Made by a program: the position numbers and the translations under genes
Notes under the pieces: model-generated
Databases searched by the model: none
Told to the model about the DNA's origin: nothing
Seen by the model: only the letters and a program-made list of their open reading frames with translations
In this document: one piece after another, positions 1-9,223 of the stretch
Numbering within the stretch: the stretch's first letter is position 1
Layout of the letters: each line of letters begins with the position of its first letter
Source of the DNA: Variovorax paradoxus NBRC 15149
GTDB taxonomy: Bacteria > Pseudomonadota > Gammaproteobacteria > Burkholderiales > Burkholderiaceae_C
Reading direction: 5' to 3'
Assembly (NCBI RefSeq): GCF_001591365.1
Contig: NZ_BCUT01000001.1
Span: 1,860,001 to 1,924,000 of the forward strand
Length of the DNA stretch: 64,000 nucleotides

Positions 1-258
1 AGGCGCGATCACCGCGGCCACGCCCAGCTGCACGAGCACGGCCGCGGCCTGCTCACGCGACGAGCCGATGCCGAAGTTCGGCCCGGCCACGATCACGTCG
101 CCGGGGCGCACGCCGCGCGCGAAATCGGGGCGGACGGCTTCGAGGCAATGCTTTGCGATCACGTCGATGCCGTGCTTCATCGCATGGCCGGGCGCGAGCG
201 CATCGGTGTCGATGTCGGCGCCCAGGCGCCACACCCGGTGCAGGGTTTCCGCAGTCAT
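1..258 (-). CDS. 3-isopropylmalate dehydratase-type small subunit (partial, C-terminus off window)
   Basis: This is the swivel (small) subunit of an aconitase-superfamily hydro-lyase, expected to pair with the large subunit just upstream. The start ATG overlaps the stop of the large-subunit gene (ATGA), so the two are translationally coupled. Reading from 258 leftward gives an N-terminus beginning [20 protein letters not shown], with the family hallmark [11 protein letters not shown] around residues 60-70. The N-terminal 86 residues are visible and the C-terminal part lies beyond the left edge. LeuD proteins of leucine biosynthesis are the best-known relatives. The catabolic-looking operon suggests a LeuD-like dehydratase acting on another C4-C6 hydroxy acid instead; that substrate call is inference. 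Confidence 0.85.
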   Translation of the reverse strand, partial: MTAETLHRVWRLGADIDTDALAPGHAMKHGIDVIAKHCLEAVRPDFARGVRPGDVIVAGPNFGIGSSREQAAAVLVQLGVAAVIAP

Positions 259-1544
259 GCGAGCACCTCGCGCGGGTCGGTCACGCAGCCGCGCAGTGCG
301 GCCGCCGCCACCGTGTAGGGCGAGCCCAGGTACACCTGCGCGGTCGGCGAGCCCATGCGGCCCTTGAAGTTGCGTGCCGTGGTCGAGATCACCGTGATGC
401 CGTCGCCCATCGGATCGCCGTAGCCCGAGCAGGCGCCGCAGGCGGTCGGGAAGAGTTCGGCGCCGGCGTCCATCAGCACCTGCAGCACGCCCTCTTCGCG
501 CGCCTGCTCCTGGTCGTGCAGGCTGGCCGGCGCCACGATCAGGCGGATGCCCGCCGCCACCTTGTGGCCGCGCAGCACCTGGGCCGCGGCGCGCAGGTCG
601 TCGAGCTTGGCGCCGGTGCAGGCGCCGATGTAGGCCACGTCGACATGCGTGCCCAGGTAGCGGCTCACGCCGTGCGCGTTGGCCGGGCTGTGCGGCGCGG
701 CGACGTAGGGCTCGAGCGCGGCGGCATCGAAGCGGTGGTGCGTGAGCGCGGCGCCTTCGTCGGTGAACCACGGCGCCATGTCGACCGGCGGGGCACCGGC
801 TTGTGCGAGGAATGCGGCGGTGGTGGCATCGGGCGCGATCAGGCCGGCCTGCGCGCCCAGCTCGGCGCTCATGTTGGAGAGCGTCATGCGCTCCTGCATC
901 GACAGCGCGGCGACGGCCGGGCCCGCGAACTCCACCGCCTGGTAGCGCCCGCCGTTCATGCCGAAGCGGCCGATCATGTGCAGCATCATGTCCTTGGCGG
1001 TCACGCCGGCGGGCAGCGCGCCGTCCCACCACATGCGGATGGTCTCCGGCACGCGCAGCCAGATCTCGCCGGTGACCATCACGCCCAGCATCTCGGTGCT
1101 GCCGATGCCGAACATGTAGGCGCCGAATGCGCCGCCCGTGGGCGAATGAGAATCGCCGCCCACGCACAGCATGCCGGGGCGGATGTGGCCGTGCTGCGGC
1201 ACCACCACGTGGCAGATGCCCTGGCTGTCGTACACGTGCGGCAGCTGCTGGTCGCGCGCCCAGTCGCGCGCAATGCGCACGATGCGGCGCGAATCGTCGT
1301 CGCGCTCGGGCACGTAGTGGTCCATCACGAGCACCACGCGCGAGCGGTCCCAGATCTGCGCGCCGAGCTCCTCGAGCATCGGCTGCAGCCGGCGCGGACC
1401 GGAGGAGTCGTGGAACATGGCCATGTCGACGCCGCAGGTCACGATCTCGCCCACCGCCACCTGCGCGCGGCCGCTGGCGCGCGCGATGAGCTTCTGCGCC
1501 AGCGTCTGTTGGGCCGGCGCGCGGTCTGGAGCGTTGGAGGTCAT
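255..1544 (-). CDS. 3-isopropylmalate dehydratase/aconitase-family large subunit
   Basis: This is a 429-residue catalytic subunit of a [4Fe-4S] hydro-lyase of the LeuC/homoaconitase family. The cluster-binding cysteines are visible as ACTGAKLDD (one Cys) and, further on, [12 protein letters not shown] (the CxxC pair). Other family blocks are [20 protein letters not shown] and YIGACTG. The ATG at 1544 overlaps the TGA of the upstream tctC-like gene (ATGA), so longer upstream starts in this frame are unlikely to be used. It is shorter than a typical LeuC and sits behind transport genes instead of leuB/leuA. A dehydratase for a citramalate-, methylmalate- or similar 2-hydroxy acid is therefore plausible, but the substrate cannot be read from sequence. 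Confidence 0.85.
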   Translation of the reverse strand: MTSNAPDRAPAQQTLAQKLIARASGRAQVAVGEIVTCGVDMAMFHDSSGPRRLQPMLEELGAQIWDRSRVVLVMDHYVPERDDDSRRIVRIARDWARDQQLPHVYDSQGICHVVVPQHGHIRPGMLCVGGDSHSPTGGAFGAYMFGIGSTEMLGVMVTGEIWLRVPETIRMWWDGALPAGVTAKDMMLHMIGRFGMNGGRYQAVEFAGPAVAALSMQERMTLSNMSAELGAQAGLIAPDATTAAFLAQAGAPPVDMAPWFTDEGAALTHHRFDAAALEPYVAAPHSPANAHGVSRYLGTHVDVAYIGACTGAKLDDLRAAAQVLRGHKVAAGIRLIVAPASLHDQEQAREEGVLQVLMDAGAELFPTACGACSGYGDPMGDGITVISTTARNFKGRMGSPTAQVYLGSPYTVAAAALRGCVTDPREVLA

Positions 1545-2497
1545 TCCGGCTTGGCTCCCGAGAACTTGACGACCTTGGCCCAGCGCGTGATCTCGCTCTG
1601 CACGAAGGCGGAGAACTGTTCGGACGAGTTGCCCACCGGTATCGCGCCCTCGGTTTCGAGCCGCTGGCGCATGTCGGCCTGCTGCAGTGCATGGCGTGCG
1701 GCATCGCCGACCTGCTTCACGCGCTCCGCCGGCATGCGGGCCGGGCCGAAGAGGCCGAACCATGCGCTCGACTCGTAGCCCGGCAGCGCCTCGGCAATGG
1801 CGGGCACGTCGGGAAAGGCCGGCAACCGCCTGGCCGTGGTCACGCCCAGCGCCCTGAGCTTGCCGGCCTGGATGTGCGCCTTGACGTTGCCCACGGCCGC
1901 GAACATCAGCTGCACCTGGCCGGCGAGCACGTCCTGCACGGCGGGCGAGGTGCCCTTGTAGGGGATGTTCACGATGTCGACGCCCGACTGCATCTTGAAG
2001 GCCTCGCCCGCCATGTGCAGCGACGAGCCCACCGCGCCGATCGCGAAGTTGAGCTGGCCCGGCTTCGCCTTGGCGAGCGCAATGAGTTCGCGCACGTCCT
2101 TCGCGGGCACCGACGGATGCGCGACGAGGATCGAGGGCGAGGTCGCCACGCAGGTGAGCGCGGTGAAGTCCTTCACCGGGTCGAAGGGCAGCGCCGGATA
2201 GAGCGTGGCATTGATCGCATGGCTGGTGAAGCTCATCAGCAGCGTGTTGCCGTCGGGCGCGGCCTTGGCCACGGCATCGGCCGCGATATTGCCGCCCGCG
2301 CCGGGCCGGTTCTCGACGATCACGGTGCGCCCGAGCGCCGGGCCCATGCTCACGGCCAGCGAACGGGCCAGCGTGTCGGTCGAGCCGCCCGCGGGCGCAC
2401 CGACGAGGATGCGCACCGGCGCATTGCCGATCTGCGCGAACGCGCTGCCGGCAAATGCGGCAGCCAGTGGAAGAAGAAGGGTGTCGCGTCTCTTCAT
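1541..2497 (-). CDS. Bug/TctC-family extracytoplasmic substrate-binding protein
   Basis: This is a 318-residue periplasmic binding protein of the tripartite tricarboxylate transporter receptor (Bug) family, which is hugely expanded in Burkholderiales and usually binds carboxylates. The N-terminus [21 protein letters not shown] is a cleavable signal peptide with a Tat-like double arginine and an AFA cleavage site. Family blocks visible include [38 protein letters not shown] and [20 protein letters not shown]. No TctA or TctB membrane subunits are present in the window. It lies 50 bp behind livF and overlaps the dehydratase start by ATGA, so it appears co-transcribed with an ABC importer. It may use a remote TctAB, or simply report the ligand. 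Confidence 0.9.
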   Translation of the reverse strand: MKRRDTLLLPLAAAFAGSAFAQIGNAPVRILVGAPAGGSTDTLARSLAVSMGPALGRTVIVENRPGAGGNIAADAVAKAAPDGNTLLMSFTSHAINATLYPALPFDPVKDFTALTCVATSPSILVAHPSVPAKDVRELIALAKAKPGQLNFAIGAVGSSLHMAGEAFKMQSGVDIVNIPYKGTSPAVQDVLAGQVQLMFAAVGNVKAHIQAGKLRALGVTTARRLPAFPDVPAIAEALPGYESSAWFGLFGPARMPAERVKQVGDAARHALQQADMRQRLETEGAIPVGNSSEQFSAFVQSEITRWAKVVKFSGAKPE

Positions 2498-2547
2498 GTG
2501 TCTTGTCTCCGAGGAAATCGGGGGTATCTCAATGTGATGTGCGGGCT

Positions 2548-3254
2548 TCAGAGCCCCAGGTAGGCGCGCCGCAGTTCGTCGCTGCCGAGCAGCTCGCCGG
2601 GCAGGCCCGAAAAGCGAACACTGCCGTTCTCCAGCACGTAGGCGCGGTCCGCGATCTCGAGCGACTGGCCCACGTTCTGCTCCACCAGCAGTACCGCGAG
2701 GCCGCCGTCCCGCAGCTCGCGGATCAGCGTGAACATCTCCTCCACCAGCCGCGGCGAGAGGCCGAGCGAGGGCTCGTCGAGGATCAGCAGCACGGGCTCG
2801 GCCATGAGCCCGCGCGCGATGGCCAGCATCTGCTGCTCGCCGCCGCTCATGGTGCCGGCGTGCTGCGCCATGCGTTCGCGCAGCCGCGGGAAGATGTGGA
2901 ACATCTTCTCGACGTTGGCCGCGCGGCGCTCGCGGGCGCGAGTGAAGGAGCCGAGCTCCAGGTTCTCCAGCACGCTGAGGTTGGGAAACACCTTGCGGCC
3001 CTCGGGCACCTGGATGAGGCCCGCCTTGACCACGTCGCGGTAGTGCGCGCCGCTCAGGTCCTTGCCGTCGAAGCGCACATTGCCGCCCCAGGCGGGGCAC
3101 AGGCCGCAGACCATCTTGTTGAGGGTGGACTTGCCCGCGCCGTTGCTGCCGAGCAGCGCGACCATTTCGCCGGCGTTCACCTGCAGGTCGACGCCGCGCA
3201 GCACCTCGACGCGGCCGTAGCCGCCGCGCAGGCCCTGGATATCCAGCAATGCGG

Positions 3255-3258
<4 letters not shown>
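2548..3258 (-). CDS. livF: Branched-chain amino acid-type ABC transporter ATPase, LivF family
   Basis: This is one of the two cytoplasmic ATPases that drive a LivHMGF-type importer. At 236 residues it has the usual LivF length. Walker A is GSNGAGKS (residues 37-44), the signature is MSGGEQQMLAIARG, and Walker B is VLLILDEPSLGLSP followed by the H-loop region LLVEQN. The start ATG at 3258 overlaps the livG TGA (ATGA); the longer upstream readings are extensions into livG. Substrates of this transporter class range from branched amino acids to urea, amides and aromatic or dicarboxylic acids. The gene symbol denotes family, not proven leucine transport. Confidence 0.92.
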
Positions 3259-4008
<750 letters not shown>

Positions 4009-4016
<8 letters not shown>

Positions 4017-4992
4017 GGCGGCCTCCCTGCTTTGCATTCCACAGCTGCCGCACCGACAGCCCCAGCCCCGCGACGCCGCGCGGCAGGAAGATCACGATCA
4101 CGACCAGCACCGTGCCGTAGATCACCATGTTGATGCCCGGCAGCTCGCCGAACAGGTTGCGCGTGAAATCCGACAGCAGGTGCAGCACGACCGCGCCCAG
4201 CACCGGGCCCCACAGCGTGCCCATGCCGCCCACGATGGCGGCCACCAGCGCTTCGACCGAGACGGCCGGGCCGTAGGCGATGCCGGCGTCGATGTACTGG
4301 AACACCTGCACATAGAACGCGCCGGCCGCACCCATGAAGGCGGCCGAGAGGCCGATGGCCGCGAGCTTGACGCGAAACGGGTTCACGCCCACGGCGCGCG
4401 CCGCATCCTCGTTGTCGCGCACGGCCTGCAGGTAGGCGCCGAAGCGGCCGTTGCGCAGCCAGCAGGTGACGAGCAGCGCCAGCACCACCATGGCCAGCAC
4501 CAGCCACAGGTAGCCGGCGCGCGAGGCGAACTGCAGGTTGGCCGCCGACTCGCGCAGCGGCACCATCAGGCCCACGCCGCCGCCCGTGAAATTCACCGAC
4601 AGCGCGAGGATGCGGAACACCTCCGCGAAGGCCAGCGTGACGAGCGCGAAGTAGGAGCCCTTGAGGCCATAGCGGAAGCTCAGCGCGCCGACGAAGAGCC
4701 CGACCCCCGCGGCGCCGGCCACCGCCAGCGGCAGCGCGGCCCAGGCGTTGATGCCGCCTTGCAGCTGCGCGATGGCCTGGATGTAGGCGCCGGTGCCGAA
4801 GAACAGCGCATGCCCGAACGAGAACTGCCCGCCGAAGCCGCCGAGGATGTTCCAGGCCTGCGCAATGAGCGTGGCGTAGAGCGCCATCATCACGAAGTTC
4901 AGCGCGACGCCCGACTTGGTGGCGAGCGGCACGCAGCCGACCAGCACCGCGAAGAGCGCGATGCCCGCGAGTTGTGCGCGTGCGCTGCTCAT
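4009..4992 (-). CDS. livM: Branched-chain amino acid-type ABC transporter permease, LivM family
   Basis: This is a 327-residue inner-membrane permease with about eight to ten hydrophobic segments. It has the LivM signature NILGGFGGQFSFGHALFFG near residues 55-75 and the cytoplasmic loop GAYLQAVRDNEDAARAVGVN (the EAA-type coupling region). The C-terminal YIDAGIAYGPAVSVEALVAA block is also typical. It starts at an ATGA overlap with livH and its stop lies inside the livG start (ATGACTGA), so the permease and ATPase genes are tightly coupled. With LivH it should form the heterodimeric translocation pore. Confidence 0.92.
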
Positions 4993-5861
4993 GCCCTGGC
5001 TCCGAACATGCCCTGGGGACGGAACAGCACCACGCCGATGAAGATCGCGAAGATGCCGATCTGCCCGAGCGATTCGCCCAGGTACAGCCCGCCGAGCGAC
5101 TCGACCACGCCGACCAGGAGGCCGCCGATGAGCGCGCCGACGAAGCTGCCCATGCCGCCGAGCACCACGATGGTGAAGGCCACGAGCACGAAGCCGCCGC
5201 CCACCTGCGGGTTGACGTAGTAGGCCGGCAGCAGAAAGCAGGCCGCCGCGCCGAGGCAGGCCAGGCCGATGCCGAAGCTCATGGCGTAGACATGGTCGAC
5301 GTCGATGCCCATGAGCTTGGCGCCTTCCTTCTCCTTGGCGACGGCGCGGATGGCACGGCCGAGGTCGGTGCGGCCCATGATCCAGAACAGGATGCCCGAC
5401 ACCACGAGCGCCCCCGCGAAGGCCACGAGCTTGGGCACGGCGATCATCGCGGGGCCGATGGCGACGGTGCTGAGCGAATAGGCGGTGTCGATGCTGCGCG
5501 TGTCCGACTTGAAGAACAGCAGCGCGAGGTTCTCCATGACGATGGCGATGCCGAGCGTGGCGAGCAGGATGTTCTCGTCCTTGCCGTGGCCCGCGCGGTT
5601 GATGACGATGCGCTGCAGCGCGTAGCCGAGCGCGAACATGCCGGCCACCGCGATGGGCAGCGCCATGTACGGGTCGATGCCCCAGCGCTCCTTGAGAAAG
5701 TAGACGGCGTACAGCGCGAGCATCAGGCAGGCGCCGTGGGCGAAGTTGATGATGTGAAGCACGCCGTAGATCAGCGTGAGTCCCAGCGCGATCAATGCGT
5801 ACACGGCGCCTGTGGTGAGGCCGTTCAGGATCGAGGGGAAGAGGATGCTTAGATCGAACAT
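4989..5861 (-). CDS. livH: Branched-chain amino acid-type ABC transporter permease, LivH family
   Basis: This is a 290-residue inner-membrane permease, the partner of LivM. The start MFDLSILFPSILNGLTTGAV is a classic LivH N-terminus, and YALIALGLTLIYGVLHIINF follows at residues 21-40. The coupling loop RAVAKEKEGAKLMGIDVDHV is visible near the middle. There is no strong ribosome binding site in front of the ATG at 5861. The gene is preceded by a 337-bp non-coding stretch with long inverted repeats that separates it from the binding-protein gene. A longer reading through that repeat (LFERSEFCETPRNASTAGQ-like residues) is a repeat translation, not protein. Confidence 0.92.
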   Translation of the reverse strand: MFDLSILFPSILNGLTTGAVYALIALGLTLIYGVLHIINFAHGACLMLALYAVYFLKERWGIDPYMALPIAVAGMFALGYALQRIVINRAGHGKDENILLATLGIAIVMENLALLFFKSDTRSIDTAYSLSTVAIGPAMIAVPKLVAFAGALVVSGILFWIMGRTDLGRAIRAVAKEKEGAKLMGIDVDHVYAMSFGIGLACLGAAACFLLPAYYVNPQVGGGFVLVAFTIVVLGGMGSFVGALIGGLLVGVVESLGGLYLGESLGQIGIFAIFIGVVLFRPQGMFGARA

Positions 5862-5887
5862 TTGCTTTGTGCGCCTTGTGGGATCCG

Positions 5888-6070
5888 CCCGGTATGCGGT
5901 GCGGGCCGTGCGACCCCACTGCGCCGGCCCTTCGGGCTGCCCTGCGGTGCTCGCGTTTCGCGGGGTCTCGCAGAACTCGCTACGCTCAAACAGCTGCGAG
6001 CCCTGATCCGCGAAACGCTGCGCTCCTCGGCGGCGCAGAGGGGTTCGCCCGACCCGCACCGCATACCGGG
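5888..6070. repeat. Nested long inverted repeat (interspersed palindromic element) between livK and livH
   Basis: The outer arms are perfect 18-bp complements: CCCGGTATGCGGTGCGGG at 5888-5905 and CCCGCACCGCATACCGGG at 6053-6070. They continue inward with partial complementarity. Nested inside are GCGTTTCGCGG (5953-5963) against CCGCGAAACGC (6008-6018), and CTCGCAG (5967-5973) against CTGCGAG (5994-6000). Read on the minus strand the element encodes the FERSEF...TAGQPEGPAQ-like string that recurs as spurious peptide in Comamonadaceae annotations, so it is probably one copy of a dispersed family. In mRNA it would fold into a long hairpin directly between the binding-protein and permease cistrons. 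Confidence 0.8.
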
Positions 6071-6198
6071 CTCCATGCTTGATCGACGATCGGCGGAATA
6101 CGGGGGGCTTGCCGGCAGCGAAGTCCGAAGGACCGGTGACGTCGGACGCCCAGAGCCAGACCGCCCGTCACCGCCTCCGACGCTCAAACACAAGAAGT
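6071..6198. other. Remainder of the livK-livH intergenic region with small inverted repeats
   Basis: There is no gene here. GGTGACG (6135-6141) is complementary to CGTCACC (6166-6172), and GTCGGA (6141-6146) is complementary to TCCGAC (6176-6181). The two pairings cross each other, so they cannot form as simple nested stems at the same time. The stretch lies immediately after the livK stop and could protect the 3' end of the livK mRNA or attenuate transcription into livH. That role is inference. Confidence 0.45.
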
Positions 6199-7401
6199 TC
6201 ATGCCCGGAGCGGAAACACAGGCTCCACCTCGCGGTAGTCGCGCGGAATGATCACTTTGATATCGTTCTTCACCACCTGCGTCATCAACGGCTGCGCGCC
6301 CTCGTTCTGTCCGTTGACGAACTTCGTCGGGCCGTACGGCATGATGTGGTTCGAGAAGGTGCTCTTCTCCAGCGCGTCGACGATGGCCGCGCGTTCGGCC
6401 GACTTCGCGCGCTCCAGCGCATCGGCCAGCAGCCACATCGCGGTGTAGGTCATGAAGACCTCGTAGCTGAAGAACTGGCCCTTGGCCTCCACGCGCTTGC
6501 GCAGCTCCTGCGAGCGCTTGTCCTTCGGGTTGAACCAGTGGTTGCAGTCGATGATGCCGTTGGCCGCGTCCGGAAACTCCTTCACGAACTTGTAGCTCGA
6601 TGCGGCGCCGCCCAGCACCGAGAAGATCGCCTTGGGCACCACCTTCTGCTGCTGCATGGTGCGCACCAGCAGCGCGTACTCGTTGTAGTAGTTGGCCGGG
6701 ATCACGATGTCGGGGTTGACCGACTTCATGCGCAGCACGATGTTGTTGAAGTCGCGCGTGGGGTTGGCGTGCTTCACCACCTCCTTCACCTCGAGGCCGT
6801 AGCCCGGCAGCTCGCGCGAGAGCAGCTGCGCGGTGCCGGCGCCGAACAGCGACTCCTCGTGGATGATCATCACGGTCTTGGCCGGGTTGCCCGCGGCCTT
6901 GTTGAGCACCAGCAGGTTGGCCATGGCCACCTCGGTCGACTTCCTGTAGCCGGGGCCGAAGCGGAAGGTGTTCTTCAGGCCGCGTTCGACGATCTGGTCG
7001 GCCACGCCCACGTCGACCACGTGCGGCAGGTTGTACTTGGCTGCTGCCTGCGTGGTCGCCAGGCAGATGGCCGAGGCGTAGGCGCCCACGATGGCAGAGA
7101 CGCCGGCTTCGTTCATCTTCTCGACCTCGGCCGCGCCGGCTTGCGGCTGCGACTGCGCGTCGCCCAGCAGGGCCTCGAGCTTCGCACCGCCGAGCGCCTT
7201 GATGCCGCCGGCAGCGTTGATGTCCTCGATGGCCATCAGCGCGCCAAGGCGGCACTGCTGGCCCGAATAGGCAAGCGCCCCGGTGACCGGATGCAGCACG
7301 CCGACCTTGACGGCCTTGGGCTGCGCGCCGGCCACGAGCGGAAAGGCGACGGCGGTCGCCAGGGCGGCGGACTGCGACACGAAACTGCGGCGGTTCTGCA
7401 T
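6199..7401 (-). CDS. ABC transporter periplasmic substrate-binding protein (LivK/Leu-Ile-Val-binding family)
   Basis: This is a 400-residue type I periplasmic binding protein that delivers substrate to the LivHM pore. The signal peptide MQNRRSFVSQSAALATAVAF carries a Tat-like RR and ends near AGA-QP. The mature protein opens with VKVGVLHPVTGALAYSGQQ, the usual ligand-binding loop of this family. Conserved GVSAIVGAYASAICLATTQ and NNIVLRMKSVNPDIVIPANY follow. An AGGAAAG ribosome binding site sits close upstream of the ATG. The regulator gene ends 21 bp upstream, so the two are probably on one transcript. The ligand is unknown; this subfamily includes amide, urea and carboxylate binders. Confidence 0.9.
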   Translation of the reverse strand: MQNRRSFVSQSAALATAVAFPLVAGAQPKAVKVGVLHPVTGALAYSGQQCRLGALMAIEDINAAGGIKALGGAKLEALLGDAQSQPQAGAAEVEKMNEAGVSAIVGAYASAICLATTQAAAKYNLPHVVDVGVADQIVERGLKNTFRFGPGYRKSTEVAMANLLVLNKAAGNPAKTVMIIHEESLFGAGTAQLLSRELPGYGLEVKEVVKHANPTRDFNNIVLRMKSVNPDIVIPANYYNEYALLVRTMQQQKVVPKAIFSVLGGAASSYKFVKEFPDAANGIIDCNHWFNPKDKRSQELRKRVEAKGQFFSYEVFMTYTAMWLLADALERAKSAERAAIVDALEKSTFSNHIMPYGPTKFVNGQNEGAQPLMTQVVKNDIKVIIPRDYREVEPVFPLRA

Positions 7402-7422
7402 GGGGCTTTCCTTTTCTTCTCT

Positions 7423-8217
7423 TCAGTTGAACTTGGCTGACACGTCTTTGCTGACCCACACCTTCGCGTCGATGCCGCCCACGCGGGAGAGCTGCATTTC
7501 GTAGGTGTAGCGGTCGGGGCGGTAGAGGCCGTGCAGCCACTGCACGGGCCGCTCATCCTCGTCGTAGATCAGGCGGCGCACCGCAAGCAGCGCGGAGCCG
7601 ACCGACACGTCGAGGTGCTGCGCGATCAGGCTGTCGGCCAGCCGCGCGGAGATGGTCTGGTGCGCGCGCCCTACCTTGACGCCCGACTCCTCGAGCAGCA
7701 CGAGAATGGGCTTCTTCGACAGCTCGCGGCGGCCGAAGCGGCGCGCGATCGTGTCGGGCACGTAGGTGGTGATGTGCGAGAGCGGGCCTTCCTTGGTGGA
7801 GCGCACGCGCACCGCCTTCTGCACCGGGTCGCCCAGCTGCAGCTGCAGCGCCTCGGCCACCTGGGTGGAGGCCGTGATGGTGGCCACCTCGATCACCTTC
7901 ACCGAGGTGTGCAGGCCCATCGTCACCAGGTTCTCGAGCAGGCCGCGCAGATTGGCGCGCTCCATGCCGTTGCCGCTACCGTTCGCTTCGCCTGCGAGCA
8001 CGGGCGGCAGCGCGCGCGTGCGGCGCCCCGGGTTGCGCGCGATCAGGCCTTCGGAAGACAGCTGCTCGAGAGCGCGCCGCACCGTGACACGCGCCACGTT
8101 GAACTGCGCCATGAGCGCAAGCTCGCCGGGCAGCCCCTCGGCGAAACGGCCTTCGTGCAGCTGCTCACGCAGGACCAGGTAGATCTGGTGGTACTTCGGC
8201 AAAGGCATCTGCGACAT
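7423..8217 (-). CDS. GntR-family transcriptional regulator, HutC subfamily (UTRA effector domain)
   Basis: This is a 264-residue repressor-type regulator. The N-terminal winged helix (about residues 8-75) has the GntR pattern: YHQIYLVLREQLHEGRF, then LPGELALMAQFNVARVTVRR, then ALEQLSSEGLIARNPGRRTR. The C-terminal UTRA domain (about 100-245) contains VRSTKEGPLSHITTYVPDTI and ends in an LIYDEDERPVQWLHGLYRPD block. It is the first gene of the transporter operon and is the likely ligand-responsive controller of livK and the downstream genes. The ligand may be the transported compound or a breakdown product. Confidence 0.9.
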   Translation of the reverse strand: MSQMPLPKYHQIYLVLREQLHEGRFAEGLPGELALMAQFNVARVTVRRALEQLSSEGLIARNPGRRTRALPPVLAGEANGSGNGMERANLRGLLENLVTMGLHTSVKVIEVATITASTQVAEALQLQLGDPVQKAVRVRSTKEGPLSHITTYVPDTIARRFGRRELSKKPILVLLEESGVKVGRAHQTISARLADSLIAQHLDVSVGSALLAVRRLIYDEDERPVQWLHGLYRPDRYTYEMQLSRVGGIDAKVWVSKDVSAKFN

Positions 8218-8224
8218 GCCTTTG

Positions 8225-8261
8225 ATGTTTTTGCAGTTTCAATGTTCTGTCAATGGGACAT
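8225..8261 (-). promoter_or_regulatory. Candidate promoter and operator of the GntR-livKHMGF operon
   Basis: On the minus strand there is a consensus -35 TTGACA (plus-strand 8248-8253), a 17-bp spacer and a weak -10 AAACAT (8225-8230), just upstream of the regulator ATG at 8217. An imperfect palindrome, ATGTTC...GGACAT (plus-strand 8242-8261), covers the -35 box, where an autorepressing GntR protein could bind. This is pattern-based only. Confidence 0.35.
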
Positions 8262-8288
8262 TTAAAACCGACGCCGCACAAACAAGAA

Positions 8289-8318
8289 CGGCGCGCCGGG
8301 CCAATGCCCGCCGCGCCG
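8289..8318 (-). terminator. Rho-independent terminator of the SDR-SDR-FAH operon
   Basis: A 13-bp stem with one mismatch (CGGCGCGCCGGGC at 8289-8301, GCCCGCCGCGCCG at 8306-8318) closes a 4-nt CAAT loop. On the minus strand it is followed by a T-rich run (TTCTTGTTTGTG). It lies 28 bp past the stop of the hydrolase gene and ahead of the next operon's promoter. Confidence 0.75.
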
Positions 8319-8345
8319 CTTCCTGGCTGCTCGCTGGTTGTTGGC

Positions 8346-9194
8346 TTACAGCTTGAACGGAACCACTTCCTGGCGCTGGTCGCCCAGGCCTTCGATGCCC
8401 AGCGTCATCACGTCGCCCTTCTTCAGGTAGAGCGGCGGCTTCATGCCCAGGCCCACGCCGGGCGGCGTGCCGGTGGTGATGACGTCGCCGGGCAGGAGCG
8501 TCATGAACTGGCTCAGGTAGCTCACGATCTTGGCGATGCTGAAGATCATCGTCTTGGTGCTGCCGGTCTGCATGCGCTTGCCGTTGAGGTCGAGCCACAT
8601 CGACAGCTTCTGCGGGTTGGGCACTTCGTCGCGCGTCACGAGCCAGGGGCCGATCGGGCCGAAGGTGTCGCAGCCCTTGCCCTTGTCCCAGGTGCCGCCG
8701 CGCTCGATCTGGAACTCGCGCTCGCTCACGTCGTTGATGGTGCAGTAGCCGGCCACGAAGTTGAGCGCGTCCTTCTGCGAGACATAGCGCGCGCGCGTGC
8801 CGATGACCACGCCGAGCTCGACTTCCCAGTCGCTCTTGACCGAGTTCTTGGGCAGCATGACCGGATCGTTCGGGCCCTGGATGCAGCTGGTGGCCTTCAT
8901 GAAGACCACCGGCTCCTTCGGAATCGGCAGGCCGGACTCGGCCGCGTGGTCGGCGTAGTTCAGGCCGATGGCAATGAACTTGCCGACGTTGGCCACCGGG
9001 CTGCCGAAGCGCGGCTTGCCCTTGACCAGCGGCAGCTTGTCGACCTTCTGCTTGCGCAGCTTGGCCAGCGCGGCATCGCCGAGCTGCTCGGGCCCGATGT
9101 CCTTGACCAGCGCGCTCAGGTCGCGCAGCTGGCCGTTGTCATCGATGAGGCCGGGCTTTTCCTTGCCGGGGTTGCCATAGCGAACGAGTTTCAT
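8346..9194 (-). CDS. Fumarylacetoacetate hydrolase-family 2,4-diketo-3-deoxy-sugar-acid hydrolase
   Basis: This is a 282-residue FAH-fold hydrolase. Family motifs are AIGLNYADHAAESG, EPVVFMKATSCI, the metal-ligand segment DWEVELGVVIG, and TGTPPGVGLG. Related enzymes cleave 2,4-diketo-3-deoxy-fuconate, -rhamnonate or -pentonate to pyruvate plus lactate or glycolate. The gene lies in one minus-strand operon directly after two SDR genes, one of which resembles 2-keto-3-deoxy-fuconate dehydrogenase and would make exactly this kind of diketo substrate. Many databases label such proteins ureidoglycolate lyase; the context argues against that. The gap to the SDR gene is 29 bp. Confidence 0.85.
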   Translation of the reverse strand: MKLVRYGNPGKEKPGLIDDNGQLRDLSALVKDIGPEQLGDAALAKLRKQKVDKLPLVKGKPRFGSPVANVGKFIAIGLNYADHAAESGLPIPKEPVVFMKATSCIQGPNDPVMLPKNSVKSDWEVELGVVIGTRARYVSQKDALNFVAGYCTINDVSEREFQIERGGTWDKGKGCDTFGPIGPWLVTRDEVPNPQKLSMWLDLNGKRMQTGSTKTMIFSIAKIVSYLSQFMTLLPGDVITTGTPPGVGLGMKPPLYLKKGDVMTLGIEGLGDQRQEVVPFKL

Positions 9195-9223
9195 GTGGTC
9201 CTTTCTTGGGGAGACTGACTGAC

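Noticed and set aside
255..1544. LeuCD of leucine biosynthesis
   Set aside because: No leuA, leuB or leucine regulatory features adjoin it. The gene is coupled to a TctC-type binding protein and an ABC importer, so a catabolic hydro-lyase is favoured, though not proven.
153..1778. 541-codon open frame on the plus strand opposite the aconitase-type gene
   Set aside because: It is His/Arg/Ala-rich with no domain pattern and mirrors a clear minus-strand enzyme. Long antisense frames are expected at this G+C content.
1541..2497. Complete tripartite tricarboxylate transporter
   Set aside because: Only the binding protein is present. No TctA or TctB membrane gene is in the window.
5849..6059. N-terminal extension of LivH through the palindromic element
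   Set aside because: The extension contains the repeat-derived FERSEF/TAGQPEGPAQ string and no signal sequence. The LivH family start is at 5861.
8346..9194. Ureidoglycolate lyase
   Set aside because: This common automatic label is not supported. The operon partners are keto-deoxy-sugar-acid dehydrogenases and there are no purine-catabolic genes.
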